A model generated the notes under the pieces. It did not search any database and was not told the DNA's origin. It saw nothing but the letters and a program-made list of their open reading frames with translations. A program made the translations under genes and the position numbers. A stretch of 64,000 nucleotides of DNA from positions 30,955 to 94,954 of the forward strand of contig CAIQDX010000087.1 in assembly GCA_903870685.1 (NCBI GenBank). Reading direction: 5' to 3'. This stretch comes from an uncultured Chitinophagaceae bacterium (GTDB lineage: Bacteria; Bacteroidota; Bacteroidia; Chitinophagales; Chitinophagaceae). How positions within the stretch are numbered: position 1 is the first letter of the stretch; each line of letters begins with the position of its first letter. Positions 35,620-44,082 of this stretch are shown here, piece after piece.

Positions 35620-36960
35620 TTATAATTCTCTCACTGCATCTTTAAATTGTTTGCCTCTGTCTTCATAATTTTTAAACAAATCGAAACTTGCACAAGCCGG
35701 ACTTAATAAAACCACATCACCTTTTGTTGCCAATTTAAAACTTGCATTCACTGCTTGTTTAGCACTATTGGTTTCAACAATTGTTGGAACAATATCTTTA
35801 AAAGCGGCAACAATTTTTTTGTTGTCAACGCCCATACAAACAATCGCTTTCACTTTATCTTTTACCAATTCAGCAATCAAGGAATAATCATTTCCTTTAT
35901 CTGTTCCTCCTAAAACCAAAACAGTTGGTTTGTTCATGGTCTCCAATGCAAACCATGTGCTGTTTACATTCGTTGCTTTACTGTCGTTGATAAATTCTAC
36001 ACCACGTACCGATGCAATGAATTCCATTCGATGTTCGAGGCTCTGAAAATCTTTCACAGCTTCGCGAATTTTTTCTTTTCGAATGCCGACGGTGGTTGCT
36101 GCAATGCATGCTGCCATTGTGTTGTAGTTGTTGTGCTTGCCTTTTAAAGCAAAATCATAAATGCTCATGCTTACTCTTTCTTCTTGAATACGGAGCATCA
36201 TCTGATCGCCTTTGATGTAGCCGCCTTTTTTAATTTCATGTTTCATAGAGAATGGTAATGGGTTAGTATGGGTGGTTAGTAAATCAAAATTCTTTGTGAC
36301 TATCTCATCATCATCATTATAAATGAAGTAGTCGTTTATGGTTTGGTTATTAATAATTTTAAACTTGCTGTTGATATAGTTTTGAAAATTGTATTCATAT
36401 CTGTCGAGATGATCTTCAGTTATGTTTAACAACATTGCTATATCAGCACGAAAATTTTTTATATCATCCAACTGAAAAGAACTGATCTCGGCTACATACC
36501 AATCTTTCGGATCTTCTGCCACTTGTTTTGCAAACGAGTAACCAATGTTTCCAACCAATGCACAACTCAATCCCGCAGTTTCTAAAATGTGAAACGTTAA
36601 TGCAGTTGTTGTACTTTTTCCATTGCTTCCGGTGATGGCAATTATTTTGCTATTGCCTTTAAACCTATATGCCAGTTCAATTTCAGAGATCACTTCAATT
36701 CCTTTTGCACGAATCATCTTCACGATTTCATTTTTTTCAGGAATACCCGGACTCTTCATCACTTCGTTTGCATTCAATATTTTTTCTATTGAATGCTTGC
36801 CTTCTTCAAATTCAATTTCATTTTCAAAGAGCTCTTTTTTATAGTTTTCTTTTATCACACTTCCATCACTCACAAACACTTCGTAACCTTTTTGTTTTCC
36901 AAGTAATGCAGCGCCAACGCCACTCTCACCGCCACCAAGTATTACTAATCTGTGTTTCAT
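35620..36960 (-). CDS. murD: UDP-N-acetylmuramoylalanine--D-glutamate ligase
   Basis: Adds D-Glu to UDP-MurNAc-L-Ala. N-terminal ILGGGESGVGAALLGKQKG, P-loop ITGSNGKSTTTALTFHIL (about 112), the DNITEDHLDRY-type segment LLNITEDHLDRYEY, and C-terminal VEFINDSKATNVNSTWFAL and LVLGGTDKGNDYS identify MurD. At 446 residues it has normal length. The start codon is preceded directly by the A-rich end of a dispersed repeat, which supplies its 5' flank. Confidence 0.96.
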   Translation of the reverse strand: MKHRLVILGGGESGVGAALLGKQKGYEVFVSDGSVIKENYKKELFENEIEFEEGKHSIEKILNANEVMKSPGIPEKNEIVKMIRAKGIEVISEIELAYRFKGNSKIIAITGSNGKSTTTALTFHILETAGLSCALVGNIGYSFAKQVAEDPKDWYVAEISSFQLDDIKNFRADIAMLLNITEDHLDRYEYNFQNYINSKFKIINNQTINDYFIYNDDDEIVTKNFDLLTTHTNPLPFSMKHEIKKGGYIKGDQMMLRIQEERVSMSIYDFALKGKHNNYNTMAACIAATTVGIRKEKIREAVKDFQSLEHRMEFIASVRGVEFINDSKATNVNSTWFALETMNKPTVLVLGGTDKGNDYSLIAELVKDKVKAIVCMGVDNKKIVAAFKDIVPTIVETNSAKQAVNASFKLATKGDVVLLSPACASFDLFKNYEDRGKQFKDAVREL

Positions 36961-37019
36961 TTTTTTGTTACCAGCTTTTGTTTTTCATGTCAACAACTGT
37001 TGCGTCGCACTCTTGTACT
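36961..37019 (+). repeat. Dispersed intergenic repeat, copy 9 (full length)
   Basis: T-tract, GTTACCAGCTTTTG, then CTGTTGCGTCGCACTCTTGTAC. It begins at the base after the murD start codon on the plus strand and ends 13 bases from the mraY stop, so it makes up nearly the entire intergenic gap in the dcw operon. Confidence 0.88.
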
Positions 37020-37031
37020 TTATATCACACA

Positions 37032-38345
37032 TCATCTTATTTTCAAAGTCATAATACTTCCCACTACCAATAAAATAGTGATGATCCAAAATCTCAACGC
37101 AATTTTATTTTCATGAAAACCTTTCTTTTGATAATGATGATGCAACGGACTCATTAAAAAAATCCTTCTTCCTTCGCCAAACTTTTTCTTTGTGTATTTG
37201 AAATAACTTACCTGAATCATCACACTTAATAATTCAACTAAAAACACACCGCAAAAAATTGGGATCAATAATTCTTTTCTAACAATAATTGCCAATGATG
37301 CAATGATGCCGCCAATTGCCAAACTTCCGGTATCGCCCATGAAAACCTGCGCCGGGTAAGTGTTGTACCACAAGAAGCCGATACAAGCACCAACAAATGC
37401 ACCAACAAAAATGGAGAGCTCTCCAAGATTTGGTATGTACATTATATTTAAATAATCGGCAAAAATGTAGTTGCCGCTTACATAAACAAATATGCCCAAC
37501 CCCGCACCAATGATGGCACTAACACCTGCTGCTAATCCATCAATTCCATCAGTTAAATTCGCGCCGTTACTAACAGCAGTAATGATAAACGTTACAATCA
37601 AAATATAAATGATCCATGTAAATTTTTCGGCACCGAGTCCCATCCAACTTATCAAACGACTATAATTAAATTCATGATTTTTTACAAATGGAATAGTAGT
37701 GATAGGTGTTTTTACTTTTCTGAAAAAATGAGTAGTGCCATTATTTGTTCTAGCAACGATGTTAGAATCTTTTGCAAACTTTTCTCCTTTCTGCAAATAA
37801 GCATGAGCATCACTAGAAAAAATTTCTCTTTCAACAGTTACAGCTTCGCTAAAATAAAGTGTAACGCCAATAATAATTCCTAATCCAACTTGTCCAATTA
37901 TTTTTGAAATACCCGCTAAACCATCACTGTCACTTTTTTTATAAGTATGCCCTTTTTGTTGTGCATTTTTTCTTGCTCTGATTTTAAAATAATCATCCAG
38001 AAATCCGATAATGCCTAACCAAATGGTACAAAGGATCATTAAACGGATATACACTTTATGTAAATTGGCAAACAATAAAGTTGGAATTAAAATGCTCAAC
38101 AGAATAATAATTCCGCCCATCGTTGGCGTTCCCTTTTTTTGTTGCTCGCCCTGTAAACCAAGCTCACGTACAGTTTCGCCGATTTGTTTTTTCTGTAAGA
38201 AAATAATCATACGATGGCCGTAAATTGTTGCAATCAATAACGACAATACAATTGCCATTGCAATTCTGAAAGTCAGGTATTGAAACAAACCTGCTCCCGG
38301 AAAATTATATTGTTCTTGCAACCATGTAAAAAAATAGTACAGCAT
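37032..38345 (-). CDS. mraY: Phospho-N-acetylmuramoyl-pentapeptide transferase
   Basis: Transfers phospho-MurNAc-pentapeptide to undecaprenyl phosphate, forming lipid I. About ten membrane helices; motifs [24 protein letters not shown] (catalytic Asp pair), [37 protein letters not shown] and [11 protein letters not shown]. It is longer than E. coli MraY (437 against about 360) because of an insertion at about residues 165-220 that I recall as usual in Bacteroidota MraY. Confidence 0.97.
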   Translation of the reverse strand: MLYYFFTWLQEQYNFPGAGLFQYLTFRIAMAIVLSLLIATIYGHRMIIFLQKKQIGETVRELGLQGEQQKKGTPTMGGIIILLSILIPTLLFANLHKVYIRLMILCTIWLGIIGFLDDYFKIRARKNAQQKGHTYKKSDSDGLAGISKIIGQVGLGIIIGVTLYFSEAVTVEREIFSSDAHAYLQKGEKFAKDSNIVARTNNGTTHFFRKVKTPITTIPFVKNHEFNYSRLISWMGLGAEKFTWIIYILIVTFIITAVSNGANLTDGIDGLAAGVSAIIGAGLGIFVYVSGNYIFADYLNIMYIPNLGELSIFVGAFVGACIGFLWYNTYPAQVFMGDTGSLAIGGIIASLAIIVRKELLIPIFCGVFLVELLSVMIQVSYFKYTKKKFGEGRRIFLMSPLHHHYQKKGFHENKIALRFWIITILLVVGSIMTLKIR

Positions 38346-38350
38346 ACGGA

Positions 38351-39811
38351 TTACTTTATTATTTCAAACATTTCACTTAATACTTTTTTATCGTCGAATG
38401 GATATTTCACGCCATTTATATCCTGATATTTTTCATGCCCTTTTCCTGCAACTAAAATGATGTCTTCACCTTTTGCTAAACTCACAGCTTCTTTAATTGC
38501 TTCTCTTCTGTCAACAATCGAAATAGATTTTCTTTTGGCTGCACTTCCTAAACCAGCTTCCATATCTTTCAAAATATCTTCAGCATTTTCTGTTCTCGGA
38601 TTATCACTTGTGAATATTACTTTATCACTCAAATCACAAGCAGTTAGTGCCATCACCGGACGTTTAGTTTTATCTCTATCGCCACCGCATCCAACAACAG
38701 TGATGATTTGTTCGTGACCTTTGCGTAATTTTTTTATCGTTGATAAAACATTTTCCAGTGCATCAGGTGTGTGTGCATAATCAACTATTCCGATAATTAA
38801 CTTTTTGCTGATGATATAATCAAATCTTCCTTCAGCACCGGTTAATAAACTCAATGCAGTTAAAACATTTTCTTTATTTTCATTTAAACAAATGGCTGTA
38901 GCATAGACTGCGAGCAGGTTGTAGGCATTGAACTCACCAATTAATCTAAAATGTACTTCTGTGTCATTCACTAACATTTGCAATCCCGTTAGTGCATTAT
39001 CTAAAATCTTTCCTTTGAAATCTGCAACAGTTTTTAAACTGTATAAATATTTTTTTGCATTACAGTTTTGCAACATCACTTCACCGCGTTTATCATCACG
39101 ATTTGAAATTGCAAATGCAGTTGATGATAATGAATCGAAAAATGATTTTTTTACTTTGATATATTCATCAAAGGTTTTATGATAATCCAAATGATCATGA
39201 GTGATATTACTGAAAACACCTCCTGCAAATTGCAATCCTGTTATACGCTGTTGGTGAATTGCATGACTGCTGCATTCCATAAAAACATGTGTGCAACCTT
39301 CATCCAACATTTGCTTTAATAATGCATTCAAATTAATTGCATCCGGTGTTGTGTGTGTTGCCGGAATGATATTATTGGCAATTTGATTTTGCACCGTACT
39401 TATCAATCCGCACTTGTAACCCAATTGAGTAAAGAGTTTGAAGAGAACAGTTGCAATAGTTGTTTTGCCGTTTGTTCCGGTAATCCCAACCAGTTTTATT
39501 TTTGTTGATGGTTCATCATAAAAATTATTAGCGATATATGCAACAGCTTCATGAGAATTATTTACCTGAACATAAGTAACATTTTCAATAAATTCTTTTG
39601 GCATCGTTTCACACAGAATAGCTTTTGCACCTGATTCTATTGCTTTATCAATGAATTGATGACCATCAGTTTTTTCGCCGCGAATTGCAACAAATAAAGT
39701 TCCTTCACTCACATTGCGCGAATCAATCTGTACATCTTTCACATCAACATTGGTGCTGCCCTGCACTTGCATGAGATGAACTTTGTATAATATGTCCTGT
39801 AACTTTTTCAA
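38351..39811 (-). CDS. murE: UDP-MurNAc-tripeptide synthetase, meso-diaminopimelate type
   Basis: P-loop [19 protein letters not shown] (about 110), the carbamoyl-Lys region HATTPD-like [30 protein letters not shown] and C-terminal [16 protein letters not shown]. The substrate-selecting motif is SDNPRTE, the DNPR form that marks meso-diaminopimelate rather than lysine addition. At 486 residues it is full length. It is 5 bases from ftsI and 5 from mraY, so it is tightly packed in the operon. Confidence 0.96.
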   Translation of the reverse strand: MKKLQDILYKVHLMQVQGSTNVDVKDVQIDSRNVSEGTLFVAIRGEKTDGHQFIDKAIESGAKAILCETMPKEFIENVTYVQVNNSHEAVAYIANNFYDEPSTKIKLVGITGTNGKTTIATVLFKLFTQLGYKCGLISTVQNQIANNIIPATHTTPDAINLNALLKQMLDEGCTHVFMECSSHAIHQQRITGLQFAGGVFSNITHDHLDYHKTFDEYIKVKKSFFDSLSSTAFAISNRDDKRGEVMLQNCNAKKYLYSLKTVADFKGKILDNALTGLQMLVNDTEVHFRLIGEFNAYNLLAVYATAICLNENKENVLTALSLLTGAEGRFDYIISKKLIIGIVDYAHTPDALENVLSTIKKLRKGHEQIITVVGCGGDRDKTKRPVMALTACDLSDKVIFTSDNPRTENAEDILKDMEAGLGSAAKRKSISIVDRREAIKEAVSLAKGEDIILVAGKGHEKYQDINGVKYPFDDKKVLSEMFEIIK

Positions 39812-39815
39812 AATA

Positions 39816-41927
39816 TTAGTTCAATAAAATATTTATGATTTGTCCTTTTGCAATTGGCGTTCCTGCAACAATTGATTGATCTTCTACTTTACCTTTTCCT
39901 TTTACAATTAATTTCAACCCAATATTTTCACACATGTACACGGCATCTTTCAATCCCATTCCTTTTAACAATGGCATTGTGCCGGAACTTATTTTTCTAT
40001 TGATTAAAGTAATTGCTCCTTTGTTGCTGTTTATATTAATCCAATCATTTGTCAAAGAAGTAGAATCGCTGTAATGCAGTTGCATTGTTTTCATCAAATA
40101 CTTTGCATCATTTTTCAATCCAACATAATTAAAATAGCTGCTGTCGTTTTTATTTGATGAAGGATTGGCATAATTATTTTGATGAACATAATTCAAATAC
40201 AATCTATCAGCGATCTCTTTAAACACAGGCCCGGCAACAGTTGCACCAAAATGGTTCACTACATGCGGTTTATTAACTATCACAACCAGAATGGTGTATT
40301 GCGGATCATCGGCTGGAAAATATCCGGCAAATGACGATTGAAAAATTTGATCTGCATATCCTTTATTATCATTAGCAACTAATGCAGTTCCTGTTTTACC
40401 GGCAACTTTGTACGAAGTGTTTTTAAAAATTTCTTTGGCGGTTCCTTCAGTACAAACCCCTTCCAAACATTCTTTTAATTGTTGCAATGTTGCATCGCTG
40501 CAAATTTTTTCGTCTATTACTTTTGGAGCTATTTCTTTAATCAATTCATCTTCTTCTTTTATCGAACTCACTAAGTACGGTCGCATCATTTTCCCATTAT
40601 TGGCAACAGCATTATAAAGTGTAATTGTTTGCAATGGCGTGATTGCAATGTTGTAACCAAATGCCATCCAGGGAAGCGTTGTAGAGCTCCAGTATTTTGT
40701 GCCAGGTTTATAAATTACTGCATTTCTTTCGCCTTTTAAATCAATCCCGGTTAAAGTATCTAGACGCATGTGATGTAAATGGCGAATGAATTGATTAGGA
40801 TTATTTCCATAATTATTCCATGCCAATTTTGCCATGCCAACATTAGAACTTAATTCGAATGCTTGTTTTACTGTAACATCATATCGGCCATGTTTCTCAC
40901 TGTCGAAAACAGTACTTCCATTTATTTGCCAAGTGCCACCTTCGAGATTAACAGTATTATTTAATGAAACTTTTTTATCTTCTAACAACGACATCATCGT
41001 TGCTAATTTGAAAGTTGATCCTGGTTCAGAAGGATTAATTGCATAATTATAATCTTCGAAATAAGTGCCATCGTTTCTTTTACCAAGATTTGCAATAGCT
41101 TTTATCTTCCCCGTTTTTGTTTCCATTACTAAAGCACAACCATGTTCTGCTTCATTCTGAATCAACATTTTCATCAATGCATTTTCAGTAATTTCCTGAA
41201 CAAAAACATCGATTGTTGTTACTATATCTTTCCCATTTTCTGCTTCGGTTTCAAAGCCTTCTTCTACCGGAACGCTTACTCCACCTGCAATGTAGCGCAC
41301 CAATCTGCTTCCGCTTTTTCCTTTTAATAAACTATCGTACGTTAATTCCAAACCAACTTTAAAAGAATCTCTCGCCAATCCAATGGTTCTAAATGCAAGC
41401 ATATTGTAAGGATTCAATCGTTTGCTTTTATCCATTGCAATAAATCCACTTTTATTTTTTCCTAATCGTACCAATGGAAATGTTTTTAGTTGTTGATATT
41501 CCCTATACGAAATATTTTTTCTTAATAAATAATACCTGTCTTTATTTTTATAACCTTGTTCTAATATTTTTTTATATTCACCTTCTGTTTGATCCTGAAA
41601 AAGGTTTGAAAGATTGTAACTCAATGAATCAATATTGCTCTTAAATCTTTTTCCATTTTTTTCTCTCAACCCTTCAGCTTCAAAATCGATGTAGATATCA
41701 AACTGCGGAACGCTGGTACTTAACATTTGTCCGTCTTCACTATAAATCGTTCCACGTTCTGCTTCTGTTTCTTCAATTTTTTGATGCAGACTATCACTCA
41801 TGCTGTGCCAATGTTTTCCTTCAACTTGCTGAATGATGAACGCTTTCACTAAAATGAAAATGCCTAATGCCACAACTGCTAAGTAGCTCAAGTACACTCT
41901 CCATAATATGTCGCGTTTTACATCCAT
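39816..41927 (-). CDS. ftsI: Division-specific penicillin-binding protein 3 (FtsI) with PASTA domain
   Basis: Septal transpeptidase: an N-terminal membrane anchor (about 12-32), pedestal domain, then the penicillin-binding domain with SxxK in GSTFKLATMM, SxN in ELSSNVGMAK and KTG in VAGKTGTALV. A C-terminal PASTA domain covers about residues 640-703 (PLLKGMGLKDAVYMCENIGL; VEDQSIVAGTPI). At 703 residues it suits the Bacteroidota type. Partner of FtsW. The ftsL-like gene lies 17 bases upstream. Confidence 0.96.
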   Translation of the reverse strand: MDVKRDILWRVYLSYLAVVALGIFILVKAFIIQQVEGKHWHSMSDSLHQKIEETEAERGTIYSEDGQMLSTSVPQFDIYIDFEAEGLREKNGKRFKSNIDSLSYNLSNLFQDQTEGEYKKILEQGYKNKDRYYLLRKNISYREYQQLKTFPLVRLGKNKSGFIAMDKSKRLNPYNMLAFRTIGLARDSFKVGLELTYDSLLKGKSGSRLVRYIAGGVSVPVEEGFETEAENGKDIVTTIDVFVQEITENALMKMLIQNEAEHGCALVMETKTGKIKAIANLGKRNDGTYFEDYNYAINPSEPGSTFKLATMMSLLEDKKVSLNNTVNLEGGTWQINGSTVFDSEKHGRYDVTVKQAFELSSNVGMAKLAWNNYGNNPNQFIRHLHHMRLDTLTGIDLKGERNAVIYKPGTKYWSSTTLPWMAFGYNIAITPLQTITLYNAVANNGKMMRPYLVSSIKEEDELIKEIAPKVIDEKICSDATLQQLKECLEGVCTEGTAKEIFKNTSYKVAGKTGTALVANDNKGYADQIFQSSFAGYFPADDPQYTILVVIVNKPHVVNHFGATVAGPVFKEIADRLYLNYVHQNNYANPSSNKNDSSYFNYVGLKNDAKYLMKTMQLHYSDSTSLTNDWININSNKGAITLINRKISSGTMPLLKGMGLKDAVYMCENIGLKLIVKGKGKVEDQSIVAGTPIAKGQIINILLN

Positions 41928-41944
41928 TCTTTCAAAAAACTATT

Positions 41945-42271
41945 TTAATTTTTTTCCAACTTTAATCTTTTCGGCGATTCTCTACTTATCTTCAAACCCA
42001 ATGGCTCTGAGGCTTTCAGCACCTGCGATTCTTCACTCTTGAACATCACCTCACTTTTAAGCGTTTTATATTCGAATTGCAATTCTTTAATTTCATTTTG
42101 GGTTTTATTAATGTTGCGAATGGTTTTATCGGCCGTATGGCCATTTGCGATATATAACACAGCCAACACACTCAGAAACAAAAAGAAATTCATGTTACCC
42201 GTTATCCATTGATATCGAAATATTTTCTTCAATGGATTTTTTGAAATTGTATTTGTTGTTTCTTCTGACAT
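41945..42271 (-). CDS. ftsL: FtsL-like cell division protein
   Basis: Small bitopic protein of 108 residues: basic cytoplasmic N terminus (KNPLKKIFRYQW), one membrane helix (about 30-46, FFLFLSVLAVLYIANG) and a coiled coil (NKTQNEIKELQFEYKTLKSE), ending with an SEPLGLKISRESPKRL segment. Sequence conservation in FtsL is low, so the call relies on size, layout and its fixed place between rsmH and ftsI. Confidence 0.85.
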   Translation of the reverse strand: MSEETTNTISKNPLKKIFRYQWITGNMNFFLFLSVLAVLYIANGHTADKTIRNINKTQNEIKELQFEYKTLKSEVMFKSEESQVLKASEPLGLKISRESPKRLKLEKN

Positions 42272-42274
42272 TTA

Positions 42275-42335
42275 TTTTTTTGTTACCAACTTTTGTTATT
42301 CAATTCAACAGCGGTTGCGTCGCACACTTCAACTT
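42275..42335 (+). repeat. Dispersed intergenic repeat, copy 10 (full length)
   Basis: T-tract, GTTACCAACTTTTG, then GCGGTTGCGTCGCACACTTC. Its A-rich end (minus strand) stops 3 bases before the ftsL ATG, while its other end is 26 bases past the rsmH stop. Confidence 0.88.
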
Positions 42336-42360
42336 TCTTTTATCACTCAACATTTATCAT

Positions 42361-43323
42361 TTATAATTTCTCTGCTACTCTCAACTTTGCACTTCTGCTT
42401 CTATTATTTTTTTTCAACTCATCATCATTTGCTGTGATGGGTTTCTTTGTTATTATTTTAAACACATCAGCTTTCGTTTCAGGCATGAAGGGGTTATCAG
42501 GCACTTCGTCGAAACTGCCTTGGCGGAAAAAATTTTTTACCAACCTATCTTCTAATGAATGAAAAGTGATGATGGCCGCACGACCACCTTGTTTTAATAC
42601 AGCAGGTAACTGCTGCAACATTTCTTTTAACGCCCCCATTTCATCATTCACTTCAATTCGTAAAGCCTGGAACACCTGCGCCAAGTACTTATTGGGATTG
42701 CCTTTCACCACGGGGCTTATCAGCGATTTGAACTGGATAATATTTTGTGCAGGCAATTGTTTACGTTGCTGCACAATATGTTTGGCCAATGTTTTAGAGT
42801 TAGTTACTTCGCCGTACTGCTCGAATAATTTATGCAGTTGTGGCTCGGTAAAACTGCGAATAATATCTGCCGCACTTAACTCCTGACGTTGATCCATTCT
42901 CATATCCAACGGCCCATCGAAGCGAGTAGAAAAACCACGATCACCTTCATCGAACTGATGTGAGCTTACTCCAAGATCTGCCAACACACCATCAACCTGT
43001 TGCACTTTATGCAATCGTAAAAAACGTTGCAGGTGACGAAAATTTTGCGGAACAAAAATCACACGCTCATCAGCAGGAACATTTTTTTGTGCATCGGCAT
43101 CCTGATCGAATGCAAACAATTTTCCATTTGCATTTAATTGTTCAAGTATTCCTTTGCTGTGACCGCCGCCGCCAAAAGTGCAATCAACATAAACGCCATC
43201 GGGTTTAATATTAAGTGCATCTAGTGTTTCGTGATAGAGGACAGGAACGTGATAATTCAATTTTGAATGTTGAATGTTAAGTGTTGAATTAATTTCAGAT
43301 TTCACTTTTTTTTCATTCATCAT
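42361..43323 (-). CDS. rsmH: 16S rRNA m4C1402 methyltransferase RsmH (MraW)
   Basis: SAM-dependent methyltransferase: YHVPVLYHETLDALNIKPDG, VDCTFGGGGHSKGIL, ADLGVSSHQFDEGDRGFS, MRMDQR and IITFHSLEDRLVKNFF are family hallmarks. At 320 residues it is slightly long owing to a ~23-residue N-terminal extension (MMNEKKVKSEINSTLNIQHS) that precedes the usual start of homology. That extension is encoded by AT-rich ACATTCAAC-type iterated sequence; no other ATG is available before YHVPVL. The start overlaps the end of mraZ's downstream region closely (10 nt). Confidence 0.95.
   Translation of the reverse strand: MMNEKKVKSEINSTLNIQHSKLNYHVPVLYHETLDALNIKPDGVYVDCTFGGGGHSKGILEQLNANGKLFAFDQDADAQKNVPADERVIFVPQNFRHLQRFLRLHKVQQVDGVLADLGVSSHQFDEGDRGFSTRFDGPLDMRMDQRQELSAADIIRSFTEPQLHKLFEQYGEVTNSKTLAKHIVQQRKQLPAQNIIQFKSLISPVVKGNPNKYLAQVFQALRIEVNDEMGALKEMLQQLPAVLKQGGRAAIITFHSLEDRLVKNFFRQGSFDEVPDNPFMPETKADVFKIITKKPITANDDELKKNNRSRSAKLRVAEKL
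43262..43300 (-). repeat. AT-rich ACATTCAA-type iterated sequence encoding the RsmH N terminus
   Basis: Minus strand reads AATTCAACACTTAAC, ATTCAACATTC, AAAATTG, an iterated pattern around A(A/C)ATTCAA. It encodes N-S-T-L-N-I-Q-H-S-K-L-N ahead of the conserved domain and looks like low-complexity intergenic DNA captured as coding sequence. Confidence 0.45.
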
Positions 43324-43333
43324 TTTAAATTTT

Positions 43334-43789
43334 TCATTCGTTGTTTTTTCCTGCCATCACTTCTTTCGCTAAATCGCTAAACGCATCCGGTGAAAAATCC
43401 TCAAAGAGCTGTTTGTACTTACTAGCATCCCAGATTTCGAATCGATCGAGGGCAGCAGCAAGAATTATATCCTTGCCTAATCCTGCAAATTCCTTCAGCG
43501 AAGCAGGTAACAACATTCTTGAAGCTGAATCCAGTTCAATTTCTGTAGCACCACCTAAAAACTGACGACGGAATTGACGTACTTTCGGGTCGAAATCATT
43601 CAACTGACTAATCTTGGCAATAATGAGTTCCCAACTTTTGATTGGATATAATGTGAGACATTTTTCGAAACCACGGCTGAGGATGAAACGAGTTTCTCCT
43701 TCAGGCAACTGTTTTTTCAGTCCGCCCGGAAGCAGAAAGCGACCTTTCGCATCAACTGTAGCTTCATATTCTCCGTGAAATCCGTTCAT
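43334..43789 (-). CDS. mraZ: Transcriptional regulator MraZ
   Basis: Two SpoVT-AbrB-like halves: GEYEATVDAKGRFLLPGGLKKQL and FLGGATEIELDSASRMLLPASLKEFAGL, each with the DxxGRxxLP-type signature. First gene of the dcw operon and its likely autoregulator. An in-frame upstream ATG at 43828 gives a 13-residue extension (MSTSGNLEQYLLT) not usual in MraZ, so ATG 43789 (MNGFHGEYEAT) is preferred. MraZ in E. coli binds TGGG repeats before its own gene; one TGGGA is visible at 43852-43856 on the minus strand, not a clear series. Confidence 0.93.
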   Translation of the reverse strand: MNGFHGEYEATVDAKGRFLLPGGLKKQLPEGETRFILSRGFEKCLTLYPIKSWELIIAKISQLNDFDPKVRQFRRQFLGGATEIELDSASRMLLPASLKEFAGLGKDIILAAALDRFEIWDASKYKQLFEDFSPDAFSDLAKEVMAGKNNE

Positions 43790-43876
43790 TGTTAATAAAT
43801 ATTGTTCAAGATTACCACTTGTTGACACAAAATAACACTTTTTCCCACTTTAAAACCTAATTTGGAGCATTTGTAT

Positions 43877-43885
43877 TTATCCACA
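43877..43885 (+). promoter_or_regulatory. DnaA box TTATCCACA
   Basis: Perfect match to the DnaA-box consensus TTATNCACA in the AT-rich gap between mraZ and queA, in inverted orientation to a second perfect box 82 bases away. Confidence 0.6.
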
Positions 43886-43967
43886 GAAATAATTTGGCTG
43901 AAAGTGAATACCACAAAGGGTTTGAAAGGAATATTTGAAAACTATCTGTGATTTTAGTGTGAATTGT

Positions 43968-43976
43968 TGTGGATAA
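43968..43976 (-). promoter_or_regulatory. DnaA box (TTATCCACA on the minus strand)
   Basis: TGTGGATAA on the plus strand, a second perfect DnaA box in the mraZ-queA gap, which otherwise contains no gene. Together the pair could bind DnaA to control the dcw promoter or mark part of an origin. Confidence 0.6.
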
Positions 43977-44082
43977 GCAAGCAAGAAGCCTTTCAGGATT
44001 GAATTACAGTAAAATAGATTTAAGATTTTTGTTGAATCTGAAGGAGAAAATAGTTAAAATCAACTGAGAATGTAGAATTGTC

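Noticed and set aside
36669..37073. Plus-strand ORF of 134 codons antisense to murD
   Set aside because: His/Ser/Leu-rich shadow composition, antisense to the conserved murD frame and running through the repeat; no family resemblance.
34231..42335. dcw cluster lacking murF and ddl as a gene-loss event
   Set aside because: As I recall, Bacteroidota dcw clusters usually lack murF and ddl, which lie elsewhere, so this order is ordinary.
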